From Comamonas terrigena NBRC 13299 (GTDB taxonomy: Bacteria; Pseudomonadota; Gammaproteobacteria; Burkholderiales; Burkholderiaceae_C): a DNA stretch of 64,000 nt. The notes beneath the pieces are model-generated. The model made no database searches. It saw nothing but the letters and a program-made list of their open reading frames with translations, and was not told the origin of the DNA. This document shows, one piece after another, positions 16,920 through 25,600 of the stretch. Where the stretch lies: NCBI RefSeq assembly GCF_006740045.1, contig NZ_AP019749.1, positions 2,871,001 through 2,935,000 of the forward strand. Direction: 5' to 3'. Position numbers and translations under genes: made by a program. Each line of letters begins with the position of its first letter. The stretch's first letter is position 1.

Positions 16920-17126
16920 ATGGGCAAGTACTTTGTTACGCCCACATCGCTTAAGACCCATTGCGGTCGCTTCCAAGCTTCTTTCGCACTTCAGCGCACA
17001 AAGCAAAACAGCAGCTACTGCCGTATTTTTCGCTTTGACAAAACATTTGCCTCAACCGAAGCAGCAAAAATTTATGCTGTGACGCAAGGCTGGCTGCATA
17101 CGTCCATGCAGCCCTCAATGAGCTGA
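16920..17126 (+). CDS. Small basic hypothetical protein (68 aa)
   Basis: A short basic protein starting MGKYFVTPTSLKTHCGRFQA, with FRFDKTFASTEAAKIYAVTQGW. I recall comparable small proteins in Burkholderiales next to cold-shock or RNA-binding genes, but there is no named function. It has natural amino-acid composition and lies between the structured leader and the RRM gene on the same strand (111 nt upstream of it), so the two may be co-transcribed. The ribosome site is weak. Confidence 0.6.
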   Translation: MGKYFVTPTSLKTHCGRFQASFALQRTKQNSSYCRIFRFDKTFASTEAAKIYAVTQGWLHTSMQPSMS

Positions 17127-17237
17127 GCTGTAGACAAGCACTCAACTTTATCCGGTTGCTACGGACTCCCACTCCCACAGCCATATTCAAACGATGCGTC
17201 CATCATTGGCACATCACAAATAGAAAAGGCTCCTTCC

Positions 17238-17585
17238 ATGAGCACCAAAATTTACGTGGGCAACCTGCCTTACTCCGTGACCGATTCCAGCCTGAAAAGC
17301 AACTTTGCTGAATTCGGAAGCGTTACCTCCGCCAAAGTCATGATGGATCGTGACAGCGGGCGCTCTAAAGGCTTTGCGTTTGTGGAAATGGCATCTGCCG
17401 ATGCGTCCCAAGCCGCTATTACTGCGCTGAATGGAATGTCCGTCGATGGTCGTTCGATCGTCGTCAACCTTGCAAAACCTCGCGAGGAAGGACGTGGATT
17501 CGGTGAAAAACGCGAATTCCGCGCCAGCTCTCGCCCGAATGTTGGCTATGGCAATGATGGCTATGGCGGTGGTTCCAGCTACTGA
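17238..17585 (+). CDS. RRM-domain RNA-binding protein, glycine-rich
   Basis: A 115-residue protein made of one RNA-recognition motif (about 3-80) and a short glycine-rich tail (YGNDGYGGGSSY). RNP2 is IYVGNL at 5-10 and RNP1 is KGFAFVEM at 44-51, both with the aromatic residues that stack on RNA. Bacterial proteins of this type are often cold-induced and bind single-stranded RNA. GAAAAGG precedes the start. A clear terminator follows 21 nt after the stop. Confidence 0.95.
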   Translation: MSTKIYVGNLPYSVTDSSLKSNFAEFGSVTSAKVMMDRDSGRSKGFAFVEMASADASQAAITALNGMSVDGRSIVVNLAKPREEGRGFGEKREFRASSRPNVGYGNDGYGGGSSY

Positions 17586-17606
17586 TCTAGCAGCCACACA
17601 GCACAG

Positions 17607-17636
17607 AAAAACGCCCCACGATTGAGGGCGTTTTTT
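17607..17636 (+). terminator. Rho-independent terminator of the RRM gene
   Basis: The stem ACGCCC/GGGCGT with a loop of about eight bases is preceded by five A and followed by six T (17631-17636). Position and form are classical. Confidence 0.92.
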
Positions 17637-17799
17637 GTACTTGGGAGTGTGCATTGCCGAGCAGGATTTATCGGCCTTTGGATGACTGCAATGGTTGCAT
17701 CGATCTACTGAATCCGCAGTCGGGAGCCGACGTTCAAGGTAGCCTGTTGTCAGCCACAGGCCTCCACCCGCGCTGCTGACAGGATAGTTTCTGGCGGTG

Positions 17800-18010
17800 G
17801 ATTCGCACGCGCCACACTGCCCTTGCCACACCGGCCCGCCACTTTGGGTTGAAGAGGCTTGCTCCACCTCAAAAGCCCCAGACAGGAACTGCGCCGCCGC
17901 AGGCACCCGCGGGCTGGAGCGCAGGGTCATGGCAATCCAGGCCTGCCCTACCGGCACGCCGGCCAGGGTCAGAAAACAGTCCGGCTCCAGGCTGGAGCAC
18001 ACACCACCCG
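17800..18010 (-). pseudogene. Decayed, internally deleted copy of the LysR gene at 20987-21856
   Basis: On the minus strand one can read FLTLAGVPVGQAWIAMTLRSS directly followed by PRVPAAAQFLSGAFEVE. The intact gene has FLTMAGVPARQARIAMTVRSS, then about 50 residues, then RVRAAAQFLSAAFEVE. The remnant has therefore lost an internal piece, its stop codon (TAA became CAA) and the entire N-terminal two thirds. Nucleotide similarity continues into the 3' flank (about 17800-17860 against 20930-20989). It is a local duplication that has degenerated. The rest of the gap 17637-18129 holds nothing else recognisable. Confidence 0.85.
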
Positions 18011-18129
18011 CGGGTTCCATGCCGGTGGTGCGCACGCATGCCTAACTGCCTGTCTACCTGCTTTCTGCTGCCAGAAACAGCCGTAAATACTGCCCTGCAC
18101 TGGCCAGTGAAAGGGCAGCATGCACCGCA

Positions 18130-19797
18130 TCAGCCTGCGCCGTGGCCACATCGCATGGCGGCGTTGAGCACTGCCAGCACAGAGGCTTTCACGATATTGG
18201 CATCCTTGCCCGCACCAAATCTGGAGCCCGGGACACCGGGGAAGGACGCTTCCACAATTGCGACTGCCGATACTTCGGCACCGCCCCCCACGCTGCGCTC
18301 CTCGTAGCTGTCGATACGGACAGGCAGGTTCAAGGCGGCCACAGTCGCCGCAATGGGGCCGTTGCCAGTGCCAATGCGGGTCTGCGGCTGGCCTTGTGCA
18401 TCCAGCCACTGCAGTTCAATCCCTTGCCCCTGGGCGTCGTCAAACAGCCGGTGGCCCAGGTAGTGCATGGATGCTCCCTTCTGGTGCGGCCGCATATAGG
18501 TGGCCTGAAACAAGTCCCATATCTGCTGGCTGGAGAGTTCGGCTTCGCTGCCGTCCGCCATGGCCTGCACAATGGCGCTGAATTCAATCTGCATACGCCG
18601 TGGCAGCACCATGCCGTGGTCCCGTTGCAGCAGGTAGGCGATCCCGCCCTTGCCCGACTGGCTGTTGACCCGGACAATGCTGTCATAGGTGCGCCCCAGG
18701 TCATTGGGGTCGATGGGCAGGTAAGGCACCCGCCACAAGGCATCCGGTTTTTGCGCGGCAAAGCCTTTGGCAATGGCATCCTGGTGGGAGCCCGAGAACG
18801 CGGTGAACACCAGATCCCCCACATACGGATGGCGCGGGTGGATGGGCAGCGCCGTGCATTCCTCGGCAATGCGTGCAATGCCGGAAATATCCGAAAAGTC
18901 CAGTCCCGGCGCAATGCCCTGGGTGTAGAGGTTCAAGGCCAGCGTGACCACATCCAGATTGCCACTGCGTTCGCCGTTGCCAAACAGGCAGCCCTCCACC
19001 CGCTGGGCACCGGCCAGCAGCGCCTGCTCGGCGCAGGCCACGCCAGTGCCCCGGTCGTTGTGCGGGTGAACGGACAGGACGATGTGTTCACGCCGGGCCA
19101 GGTGTCTGTCCATCCATTCGATCTGGTCGGCGAAGACATTGGGCGTGGACACCTCCACGGTGGTTGGCAGATTGATGATCATGGGCCGCTGCGGCCCCGC
19201 ATCCCAGGCGGCAATGGCGGCGTTGCACACCTGCAGCGACACCTCCAGTTCTGCCATGCAAAAGGTCTCCGGCGAGTACTGCAGCACCCATTCGGTCTCC
19301 GGGTGTGCCTGGGTCAGGCGCTTGAGCAGGTGGATGTGGTGTTCCACCATCGCAATGATCTGCGGCACGTCCATGCCGAAAACGATCTCGCGAAAAGCCG
19401 GGGCGATGGCGTTGTAGAGATGGACGATCACGCGCCGGGCACCGGCCACGCTGTGCACCGTGGTGGTGATCAAGTCTTCACGCAGCTGTGTGATGACCAT
19501 GGGCGTCACGTCGGCCGGAATCAGTTGCGCATCAATCAGGTGGCGCACGATGTCGTAATCGGTCTGCGATGCCGAGGGGAAGCCGACTTCGATTTCCTTG
19601 AACCCCATCCCTACCAGTTGGTGGAACAGGCGCAGCTTGCGTTCACGGTTCATCGGCTCGAACAGGGCCTGGTTTCCGTCACGCAAGTCGGTGGAGAGCC
19701 AGATGGGCGCTTGCGCCAGCGTGCGAGATGGCCATTGGCGATCAGGCAGATGGACAACAGGAAAAGCGCGGTATTTTTGAGAGGGAATGGCCAGCAT
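18130..19797 (-). CDS. leuA: 2-isopropylmalate synthase
   Basis: A 555-residue enzyme of the class-2 LeuA type. It condenses acetyl-CoA with 2-ketoisovalerate, the first step of leucine synthesis. Visible are the DRE-TIM signature STDLRDGNQAL, the metal/substrate motifs LSVHPHNDRGTG and GCLFGNGERSGNLD, and the C-terminal LeuA dimer domain that binds leucine (GTGNGPIAATVAAL, then GGGAEVSAVAIVEA). The start MLAIPSQKYRAFPVVHLPDR matches family members; the frame is open upstream. It is divergent from an AraC gene with 270 bp between. I see no leucine-rich leader peptide. Confidence 0.97.
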   Translation of the reverse strand: MLAIPSQKYRAFPVVHLPDRQWPSRTLAQAPIWLSTDLRDGNQALFEPMNRERKLRLFHQLVGMGFKEIEVGFPSASQTDYDIVRHLIDAQLIPADVTPMVITQLREDLITTTVHSVAGARRVIVHLYNAIAPAFREIVFGMDVPQIIAMVEHHIHLLKRLTQAHPETEWVLQYSPETFCMAELEVSLQVCNAAIAAWDAGPQRPMIINLPTTVEVSTPNVFADQIEWMDRHLARREHIVLSVHPHNDRGTGVACAEQALLAGAQRVEGCLFGNGERSGNLDVVTLALNLYTQGIAPGLDFSDISGIARIAEECTALPIHPRHPYVGDLVFTAFSGSHQDAIAKGFAAQKPDALWRVPYLPIDPNDLGRTYDSIVRVNSQSGKGGIAYLLQRDHGMVLPRRMQIEFSAIVQAMADGSEAELSSQQIWDLFQATYMRPHQKGASMHYLGHRLFDDAQGQGIELQWLDAQGQPQTRIGTGNGPIAATVAALNLPVRIDSYEERSVGGGAEVSAVAIVEASFPGVPGSRFGAGKDANIVKASVLAVLNAAMRCGHGAG

Positions 19798-20067
19798 GGA
19801 AGCCTCAATGGGGGAGATGAATGTGCTGGTTTCCCTGCTCTCAGGAGCTTGGCTGCGGTCGGGATCTGGGGAAACCTGCATGCAACCATGGGCAGCCGCA
19901 TGCGTACAGACCCCGACCGGGTGTCAGGGCTAGCAGGCATAGCGGGAAGGTGTGCATGGGGTTCACGAAGAAAGACTTGTGGGAAGCAATGCACACACTC
20001 TAGACTTCCATCCCAAAGGCATCTATCAAAAAATTCCCATTCTTTTTATCAATTTGGACATCACCCC

Positions 20068-20901
20068 ATGGGCTTTGCTGCACACAGCCGTGGCGGCCAC
20101 AGACTGGATCTGGACCCCGCACATGCCTCCCCACTGGCCGCAACCGGGGTGGTGGAGCGCTACCCCGCAGAGCATGTGGTTCCCTTCCACAGCCACCCGC
20201 GCGGACACCTGATTTACGCGTCGACAGGGGTGTTGCTGGTGCAGGCTTCAACCGGGCAGTGGCTGGTGCCCCCCACCACGGCCGTGTGGCTGCGCCCTTG
20301 CGTACAGCACCAGTTGAAGGCGATGACGGCCGTCACCGCCCATGGCATTTTTGTGGGCGAGCACCTGGACGCGGGGCTGCCCCCCGTCGATTGCGTGGTG
20401 CACATCTCCCCGCTGATGCGGGAACTCATCACCGCCCTGGTGCAGGTGCCCCACCAAGCGCCGTTCCAGCCGCGCGATGCACTTTTGGGTCAGCTGCTGG
20501 TGGAGGAGCTGAAAACGGTGGCGCACCTGCCGTTTCATCTGCCCTGGCCCGATGACCAGCTGATGGGCACCGTGTGTGAACACCTCGTGCGCCATCCGGC
20601 ACAGGCCAGCACGGCCGAGGATCTGGCCCAACGCTATGCGATCACGTCCAAAACCCTGCACCGGCGCTTCCTGAAAAGCACGGGCATGAACCTGGGGCAG
20701 TGGCGGCAGAAGATGCGCTTGATGCAGTCCATCGAAAAGCTGCTCCAGGGGATGCCCATCACCCATGTGGCCCTGGAGAGCGGCTATGAAAGCCACAGCG
20801 CCTACTCTGTGGCATTCAAGAAGACGTTTGGATGCCCGCCATCGGAGTTTGTCGCGGCAGCATCCGGCATGCCAAAAGGTGCGCAAAGGCTGTCCGCCTA
20901 G
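20068..20901 (+). CDS. AraC-family transcriptional regulator with cupin-type sensor
   Basis: A 277-residue protein. The N-terminal half is a cupin-like ligand domain (VVPFHSHPRGHLIYASTG). The C-terminal half has two helix-turn-helix motifs (TAEDLAQRYAITSKTLHRRF and MPITHVALESGYESHSAYSV) with the final GCPPSEF of the AraC family. The start is the ATG in CACCCCATGGG; the frame is open far upstream but only as a shadow of leuA. It could regulate the divergent leuA or something unlinked. Confidence 0.92.
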   Translation: MGFAAHSRGGHRLDLDPAHASPLAATGVVERYPAEHVVPFHSHPRGHLIYASTGVLLVQASTGQWLVPPTTAVWLRPCVQHQLKAMTAVTAHGIFVGEHLDAGLPPVDCVVHISPLMRELITALVQVPHQAPFQPRDALLGQLLVEELKTVAHLPFHLPWPDDQLMGTVCEHLVRHPAQASTAEDLAQRYAITSKTLHRRFLKSTGMNLGQWRQKMRLMQSIEKLLQGMPITHVALESGYESHSAYSVAFKKTFGCPPSEFVAAASGMPKGAQRLSA

Positions 20902-20986
20902 GGTGGTGGATTCAGCCGGCGCACGGCGCACGCCCCCTGCCCCTGTCACACCGTTGCACCGCTGGGAACTTTGCGGTGTGGCCGGC

Positions 20987-21856
20987 TTACTCCACCTCAA
21001 AGGCCGCAGACAGAAACTGCGCCGCTGCACGCACGCGGGCAGTGCGCTGCAGATCGGGGTGCATGACCTGCCAGACTTCGTAGTCGTTCGGGCGGCGGCG
21101 TTGCGGCCAGATGCGGACCAGGCCTTCGCGTTCACCCATCCACACGGGCATTTCCCCGAGGCCGATGCCGGCCGCCACCGCCTTGCGCACCAGCAGGCTG
21201 GAGCGCACGGTCATGGCAATCCGGGCCTGGCGTGCCGGCACGCCGGCCATGGTCAGAAACGGGCCCTGCTCCAGGTAGGGTGCGTAGACCACCAGGTGGT
21301 GGCCGCGCAGCTCGTCCTCCGGAACGGGTTCGCCAAAACGCGCCAGATAGGCCTCACTGGCAAACAGGCCCACGGGCCAGGCCGCCACCCGGCGCACCAC
21401 CAGATCCGGGGCGTCGGGCCGGACATTGCGGAACGCGATGTCCACCTGCCGGCGGCTGAGGCTGAGCAGCTGGGTGGAGACTTCCAGGTCCACCCGGATG
21501 TTCGGCCACTGCTGCTGCAGCTGCTCCACCGCAGGCAGCAGCAGGTCGATGGCGATGGAATCGGTGCTGGTCACGCGCACCAGCCCGCCCGGGTGCTCGT
21601 CCTGCCCCTCGATCTTGGTGCGCAGCTCCAGCGCGGCGCTTTCCATGCGCCGCGCGGCGGCCAGCGCCGTCTCGCCTGCGGCGGTGAGCAGGTAGCCGTC
21701 CTTGGCGCGCAGAAAGAGCTTGGCCCCCAGCTCGGATTCCAGCGCGTTCAGGCGCCGCCCGACCGTGGCCTGGTCCACCCCCAGGCTGCGCGCAGCGGCA
21801 CGCAGGGAAGGCGTGCGGGTCAGGGCAAGAAAGATGCGGGTGTCGTCCCAGTTCAT
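20987..21856 (-). CDS. LysR-family transcriptional regulator
   Basis: A 289-residue regulator with an N-terminal winged helix (SLRAAARSLGVDQATVGRRLNALE, with the ATVGRRL variant of the recognition helix) and a substrate-binding-like domain (VRVTSTDSIAIDLLLPAVEQL). It is divergent from the quinone oxidoreductase gene, with a perfect palindrome in between, so regulation of that gene is likely. A decayed partial copy lies at 17800-18010. Inducer unknown; the partner suggests a quinone or electrophile. Confidence 0.94.
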   Translation of the reverse strand: MNWDDTRIFLALTRTPSLRAAARSLGVDQATVGRRLNALESELGAKLFLRAKDGYLLTAAGETALAAARRMESAALELRTKIEGQDEHPGGLVRVTSTDSIAIDLLLPAVEQLQQQWPNIRVDLEVSTQLLSLSRRQVDIAFRNVRPDAPDLVVRRVAAWPVGLFASEAYLARFGEPVPEDELRGHHLVVYAPYLEQGPFLTMAGVPARQARIAMTVRSSLLVRKAVAAGIGLGEMPVWMGEREGLVRIWPQRRRPNDYEVWQVMHPDLQRTARVRAAAQFLSAAFEVE

Positions 21857-21922
21857 GGTGATTGGCCTGCTGACTGACTGATGTTTGGCTGATATTTGAC
21901 TGATGTGTGCCCGGTATTCTGC

Positions 21923-21940
21923 TGATGCAAATTTGCATCA
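21923..21940. promoter_or_regulatory. Perfect 18-bp palindrome, candidate LysR operator
   Basis: TGATGCAAATTTGCATCA is fully symmetric. It is flanked by CTGC and CTGCAG, lies between the divergent LysR and quinone oxidoreductase genes, and fits the T-N11-A rule. Confidence 0.7.
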
Positions 21941-22021
21941 CTGCAGAGCGAAATCGCTGCATCATAAAAGCAGGCGGGCGGCGTAACCTTCGGGGCCTCA
22001 AGATATTTTCAGCACACGCCT

Positions 22022-23095
22022 ATGTCCACCCTTTCCGCCCCATCCACCTTGTCCCTCTCCGCCCTCCCCGCCTCGCAAGCCGCCCCACTGCCCACCACCA
22101 TGCAGGCCATTGTGTTTGACGACTTTGGCGGCCCCGAAGTGCTGGTGCCCCGCGACCTGCCTATTCCCGAGGTGCGCCCGCACGACCTGATGGTGCGCAA
22201 TGCCGCCATCGGCGTGAACCGCGCCGACCTGCTGCACCGCAAGGGGGCCTACGGCCGCGCCTACTTTGGCGATGCCGACACCATGGGCCTGGAGATTGCG
22301 GGCACCGTGGTGGCGCTGGGCCCGCAGGTGCAGGGCTTTGCCGTGGGCGACCGGGTGATGGGCATTGTGGGCGGCGGCGCCTATGCGGAGTTGTCGCGCA
22401 TCGACCACCGCATGGCCATGCATGTGCCCCAGGGCCTGGACCTGGTGGAGGCCGGTGCCGTGGCTGAGGTGTTTGTGACCGCGCACGAGGCGCTGTTTCA
22501 CCTGGCCGGCCTGCGCGCCGGGGAATCGGTGCTGATCCATGCGGCGGCGGGCGGCGTCGGCTCGGCCGCCGTGCAACTGGCCCATGCGGCGGGCGCCCGG
22601 GTGTTTGCCACCGCCAGCGGCGACAAGCGCGACGCGGTACTGGGCTTTGGCGCGGATGTGTGCATCGACTACCGCAGCGAAGACTTCCAGACCGTGGTGG
22701 CCCAGGCGACCGAGGGCAAAGGTGTGGACGTGGTGATCGACTTTGTAGGAGCCCCTTACCTGGAGGCCAATGTGCGTTCCCTGGCCGTGGGCGGGCGCAT
22801 GGTGTGCGTGGGTCTGCTGGGTGGCGCGGCCAACGCCAGCTTGCCCATGGACGCGGTGCTGTACCGCCACCTGAAGATCTTTGGCACGGTAATGAAGTCA
22901 CGCACACCCGAAGTCAAACAGGCCATGGTGCAGCGCTTTGCCAAGCAATGGCTTGCCGCCCTGGAGGCGGGCACGATCCGGCCGGTGATCGACCGCCGCT
23001 TTGCGCTGGCAGACGCCGCGCAGGCGCACCAGCACATGGAGTCCGGTGCCAATATCGGCAAGATTCTGCTGCTGCCCGCTGGCACGGAGCGCTGA
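22022..23095 (+). CDS. NADPH:quinone oxidoreductase / MDR-family zinc-independent dehydrogenase
   Basis: A 357-residue protein of the quinone oxidoreductase (PIG3-like) branch of the medium-chain dehydrogenases. The GroES-like part has NRADLLHRKGAY and GLEIAGTVVALG. The nucleotide-binding part has HAAAGGVGSAAVQLA and later VVIDFVGAPYLEANV. No zinc ligands are present, as expected for quinone reductases. The first 26 residues are an unusual Ser/Ala/Pro-rich extension; the ATG at 22100 (MQAIVFDDFGG) matches typical family starts and may be the true one. Probably controlled by the divergent LysR. Confidence 0.93.
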   Translation: MSTLSAPSTLSLSALPASQAAPLPTTMQAIVFDDFGGPEVLVPRDLPIPEVRPHDLMVRNAAIGVNRADLLHRKGAYGRAYFGDADTMGLEIAGTVVALGPQVQGFAVGDRVMGIVGGGAYAELSRIDHRMAMHVPQGLDLVEAGAVAEVFVTAHEALFHLAGLRAGESVLIHAAAGGVGSAAVQLAHAAGARVFATASGDKRDAVLGFGADVCIDYRSEDFQTVVAQATEGKGVDVVIDFVGAPYLEANVRSLAVGGRMVCVGLLGGAANASLPMDAVLYRHLKIFGTVMKSRTPEVKQAMVQRFAKQWLAALEAGTIRPVIDRRFALADAAQAHQHMESGANIGKILLLPAGTER

Positions 23096-23236
23096 CGTAC
23101 AGAGCCAGCACAGGCCCGGCCCAGGCCTGCCATGCCGTGGGCTGGCCTTGGACTTGCGTCGGGGCAGCCGTCAAGGCAGGTACAGCATCTGGCCGGCGAT
23201 GGTGACAGCCCCCCAGGGAAAGAACCTCCCCCTCAG

Positions 23237-23656
23237 TCACGCGGCGTTCGCCGGGCCTTTGAGTTCCACCCGGTTGTGGTCCGGATCGCTGCAGTAGAGG
23301 GAGGGCCCTGTGCCTTCGGCCCCCAGACGCTCCTCGGCTTTCTCTGCCGCTACGCCATGGCTGGCCAGATGCGCCAGCAGCGCGGCTTCGTCAAAAGGAT
23401 CGATGCGCAGGCACAGATGGTCGACGTTCCGGCGCTCGCCGGGCAAGGCGGGTCCACCGCCCGCACGCCCGAGCGGGCCTTGCACATCGACCAGATCGAT
23501 CAGGGAGGCGCCGGCACGCAGATGGACCATGCCCAGGTCCTCGCGCCGCTTGACCAGCTCGCAGCCCAGCACCTGCTGGTAGAAGCGGATGCTGCGCTCC
23601 AGGTCGCTGACCCGCAGCACGATGTGGTCGATACGCTGGATGCGGAATGGATGCAT
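23237..23656 (-). CDS. VOC-family (glyoxalase/dioxygenase superfamily) protein
   Basis: A 139-residue protein made of one vicinal-oxygen-chelate fold. Potential metal ligands are H in RIDHIVLRV near the start, H in VDHLCLRI mid-protein and E in HNRVELKGP at the end. A strong ribosome site AAAGGAG stands 6 nt before the chosen ATG. It is convergent with the quinone oxidoreductase gene. Similar proteins are annotated as glyoxalase or ring-cleavage types, but the reaction cannot be told. The gap 23657-23937 shows nothing further. Confidence 0.88.
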   Translation of the reverse strand: MHPFRIQRIDHIVLRVSDLERSIRFYQQVLGCELVKRREDLGMVHLRAGASLIDLVDVQGPLGRAGGGPALPGERRNVDHLCLRIDPFDEAALLAHLASHGVAAEKAEERLGAEGTGPSLYCSDPDHNRVELKGPANAA

Positions 23657-23937
23657 GGGAATCTCCTTTGAAAGCCTGGTGCGCTGTGGGCCGCGCGCCT
23701 TAGGGGCGTTCTCACCCCAACTCACACTGTCGCTTGGAGCCAGGGGACCCTGGTTTCATCCTGTACTTCACCCTGTGCATGATCCGGTGTGTACGCCGAC
23801 TTGCCCAACCTTGTCGAGCAATGTGGGAACGGGGCCGGCGAAGGTCACCCAGGGGGGTGGTGTGCGCAGTGCGGCGTGGTGCGCGGTGGCTTACCCACCA
23901 CGGGTCCCCAAGCGCTCCGCATGTTCTCTGTCCGCGC

Positions 23938-24462
23938 TCAGGAGGTGCCCAAGCCGGTGCTGGCAGGCACGGGCATGGCCACCGGCTTCACCGGCTGCTT
24001 GCTGCCGCCGCCCTGGATCAGAAACACCCCACCCAGAATCAGCAGCACGCCCAGCACACGCATGGCGTTGATGGGCCGGGGGGTCAGCCCCATCAGGCCG
24101 TAGTGGTCCACCAGCACCGCAGTGACCATTTGCCCGGCGACCACGGCCACCAGAAAGCTCCCGGCGCCCAGCTTGGGCGTCAGCACGGTGGCGCTGCCCA
24201 CGTACAGCGCGCCCAGCACCCCGCCCACCCACAGCCACCAGGGGCCGTGCAGGGCGGCGCTGACATTCGGGCTGGGGGCTTTGACCGCCAGCAGCAGCGG
24301 AACGATCACGGCCACGCTGACGGTCAGCGAGGCCATGGCCCCCCACAGCGGGTGGCCCAGCGCGCGCCCCACGTTGGCATTGGCGGCGGCCTGAAAAGGC
24401 AGCACCGCACCGGCGGCCAGTGCCATGCCCAATGCGCTCATCAAGGCCATCTTGCTGTTCAT
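23938..24462 (-). CDS. DMT-family transporter, YdcZ/DUF606 type
   Basis: A 174-residue inner-membrane protein with about five hydrophobic helices. It starts MNSKMALMSALGMALAAGAV and contains QAAANANVGRALGHPLWGAM and AVVAGQMVTAVLVDHYGLMG, typical of the small DUF606 transporters. AAGGA 9 nt before the ATG at 24462 decides the start against two upstream ATGs. It is divergent from a LysR gene, which probably controls it. Substrate unknown. Confidence 0.9.
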   Translation of the reverse strand: MNSKMALMSALGMALAAGAVLPFQAAANANVGRALGHPLWGAMASLTVSVAVIVPLLLAVKAPSPNVSAALHGPWWLWVGGVLGALYVGSATVLTPKLGAGSFLVAVVAGQMVTAVLVDHYGLMGLTPRPINAMRVLGVLLILGGVFLIQGGGSKQPVKPVAMPVPASTGLGTS

Positions 24463-24497
24463 ATCGGTCATTCCTTGCATTGTTGTGAACCAGTGAC

Positions 24498-24511
24498 TGC
24501 ATGGTCATGCA
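24498..24511. promoter_or_regulatory. Inverted repeat in the DUF606 transporter-LysR gap
   Basis: TGCATGGTCATGCA (arms TGCATG/CATGCA) lies in the 98-bp gap between the divergent genes. A second pair GTAC...GTAC lies at about 24537-24550. Either may be the LysR site. Confidence 0.45.
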
Positions 24512-24560
24512 TCCGACTTGTTTATGGAAATCATTTGTACGCACATGTACTATTCGCCGC

Positions 24561-25478
24561 ATGGATGATCTACGCCGCATCGACCTGAACCTGCTGCTGG
24601 CGCTGCATGCCTTGCTGACGGAAAAACACGTGACCCGGGCCGCATTGCGCCTGCACAAAAGCCAGCCGGCCGTGAGCCATTCGCTGGCGCAGCTGCGCGA
24701 ACACTTCAACGACCCCTTGCTGGTCCGCAAAAGCGGCAAGCTGGAGCTGACGGCCCGGGGCAATGCCCTGCTCCAGCCCCTGTCGGAAGCGCTGGGCAAG
24801 CTCAACACCCTGCTGGGCACCGCCCCGTTCGACCCGCTGCAGGAGCGGCGCCGGTTCCGGCTGGCCTTGTCGGATTACGCGGCACGCCTGGTGCTGCCGG
24901 ACCTGATGCGCTATGTGCGCGTGCATGCGCCAGGCTTTGACTTCGCCATCAGCCAGGCCAGCCGCGACGCCATGCTGGCCCAGTTGGCGGATGGCGAGCT
25001 GGATCTGGCCTTGGGCATCTTTCCCGAGCTGCCGCAAGACATCCAGGTGCAGACCCTGTTTGAAGAGGACTTCATCTGCCTGGCCGACAAGACGGCCGTG
25101 CCGGACCAAAGCGGCCTGACCCTGGCGCAGTGGCTGGAGCGCCCCCATGTGATGGTGGCACTGCGCCCGGATGCCAACGATGAAATCGAGCGCGCCTTGG
25201 CAGCCATGGGCCTGCAACGCCGCATCACCGTGGCCCTGCCCCACTGGAGCGCCGCCGTGGAACTGCTGCCCGACACCGATCTGGTGCTGACCATTGCACG
25301 GCGTGCGGTGGGCCCGCTGCGTGCGTTCCGGCAACTGCGGCAATTTCCGCCGCCGTTGCAGCTGCCCAAGCTGGCATACCAGCAGGCCTGGCACATCCGC
25401 AAGGACATGGACCCGGCGCTGACCTGGTTGCGGCAGGTGATGGCGGACTGCTGCACCACGGGCATGCCATCTGGCTGA
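24561..25478 (+). CDS. LysR-family transcriptional regulator (NodD/LinR-like)
   Basis: A 305-residue regulator beginning MDDLRRIDLNLLLALHALLT, the typical start of the NodD/NahR/LinR branch. The helix-turn-helix is VTRAALRLHKSQPAVSHSLAQLR. The effector domain has FRLALSDYAARLVLPDLMRY. The frame is open upstream to 24501, but the conserved start is at 24561. Likely regulator of the divergent DUF606 transporter. Confidence 0.94.
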   Translation: MDDLRRIDLNLLLALHALLTEKHVTRAALRLHKSQPAVSHSLAQLREHFNDPLLVRKSGKLELTARGNALLQPLSEALGKLNTLLGTAPFDPLQERRRFRLALSDYAARLVLPDLMRYVRVHAPGFDFAISQASRDAMLAQLADGELDLALGIFPELPQDIQVQTLFEEDFICLADKTAVPDQSGLTLAQWLERPHVMVALRPDANDEIERALAAMGLQRRITVALPHWSAAVELLPDTDLVLTIARRAVGPLRAFRQLRQFPPPLQLPKLAYQQAWHIRKDMDPALTWLRQVMADCCTTGMPSG

Positions 25479-25600
25479 CTAGCGGAGGGCCCGGCAGCGG
25501 CAGCGCTGCACGGCAACCGATGGCCCACCGCAGCGGCCCACTGCCGGGGCGACTGCATAGGCGTCAGTCAGCGCCAGTCCATCGCCAGCCCCCTTCCCGC

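Noticed and set aside
19798..20067. Leucine attenuator or leader peptide upstream of leuA
   Set aside because: No short frame with a run of leucine codons and no terminator/antiterminator pair could be recognised.
18142..20901. A very long plus-strand open frame (919 codons) across leuA
   Set aside because: It is the antisense shadow of the high-GC leuA gene; only its last 278 codons (AraC gene from 20068) have family motifs and natural composition.
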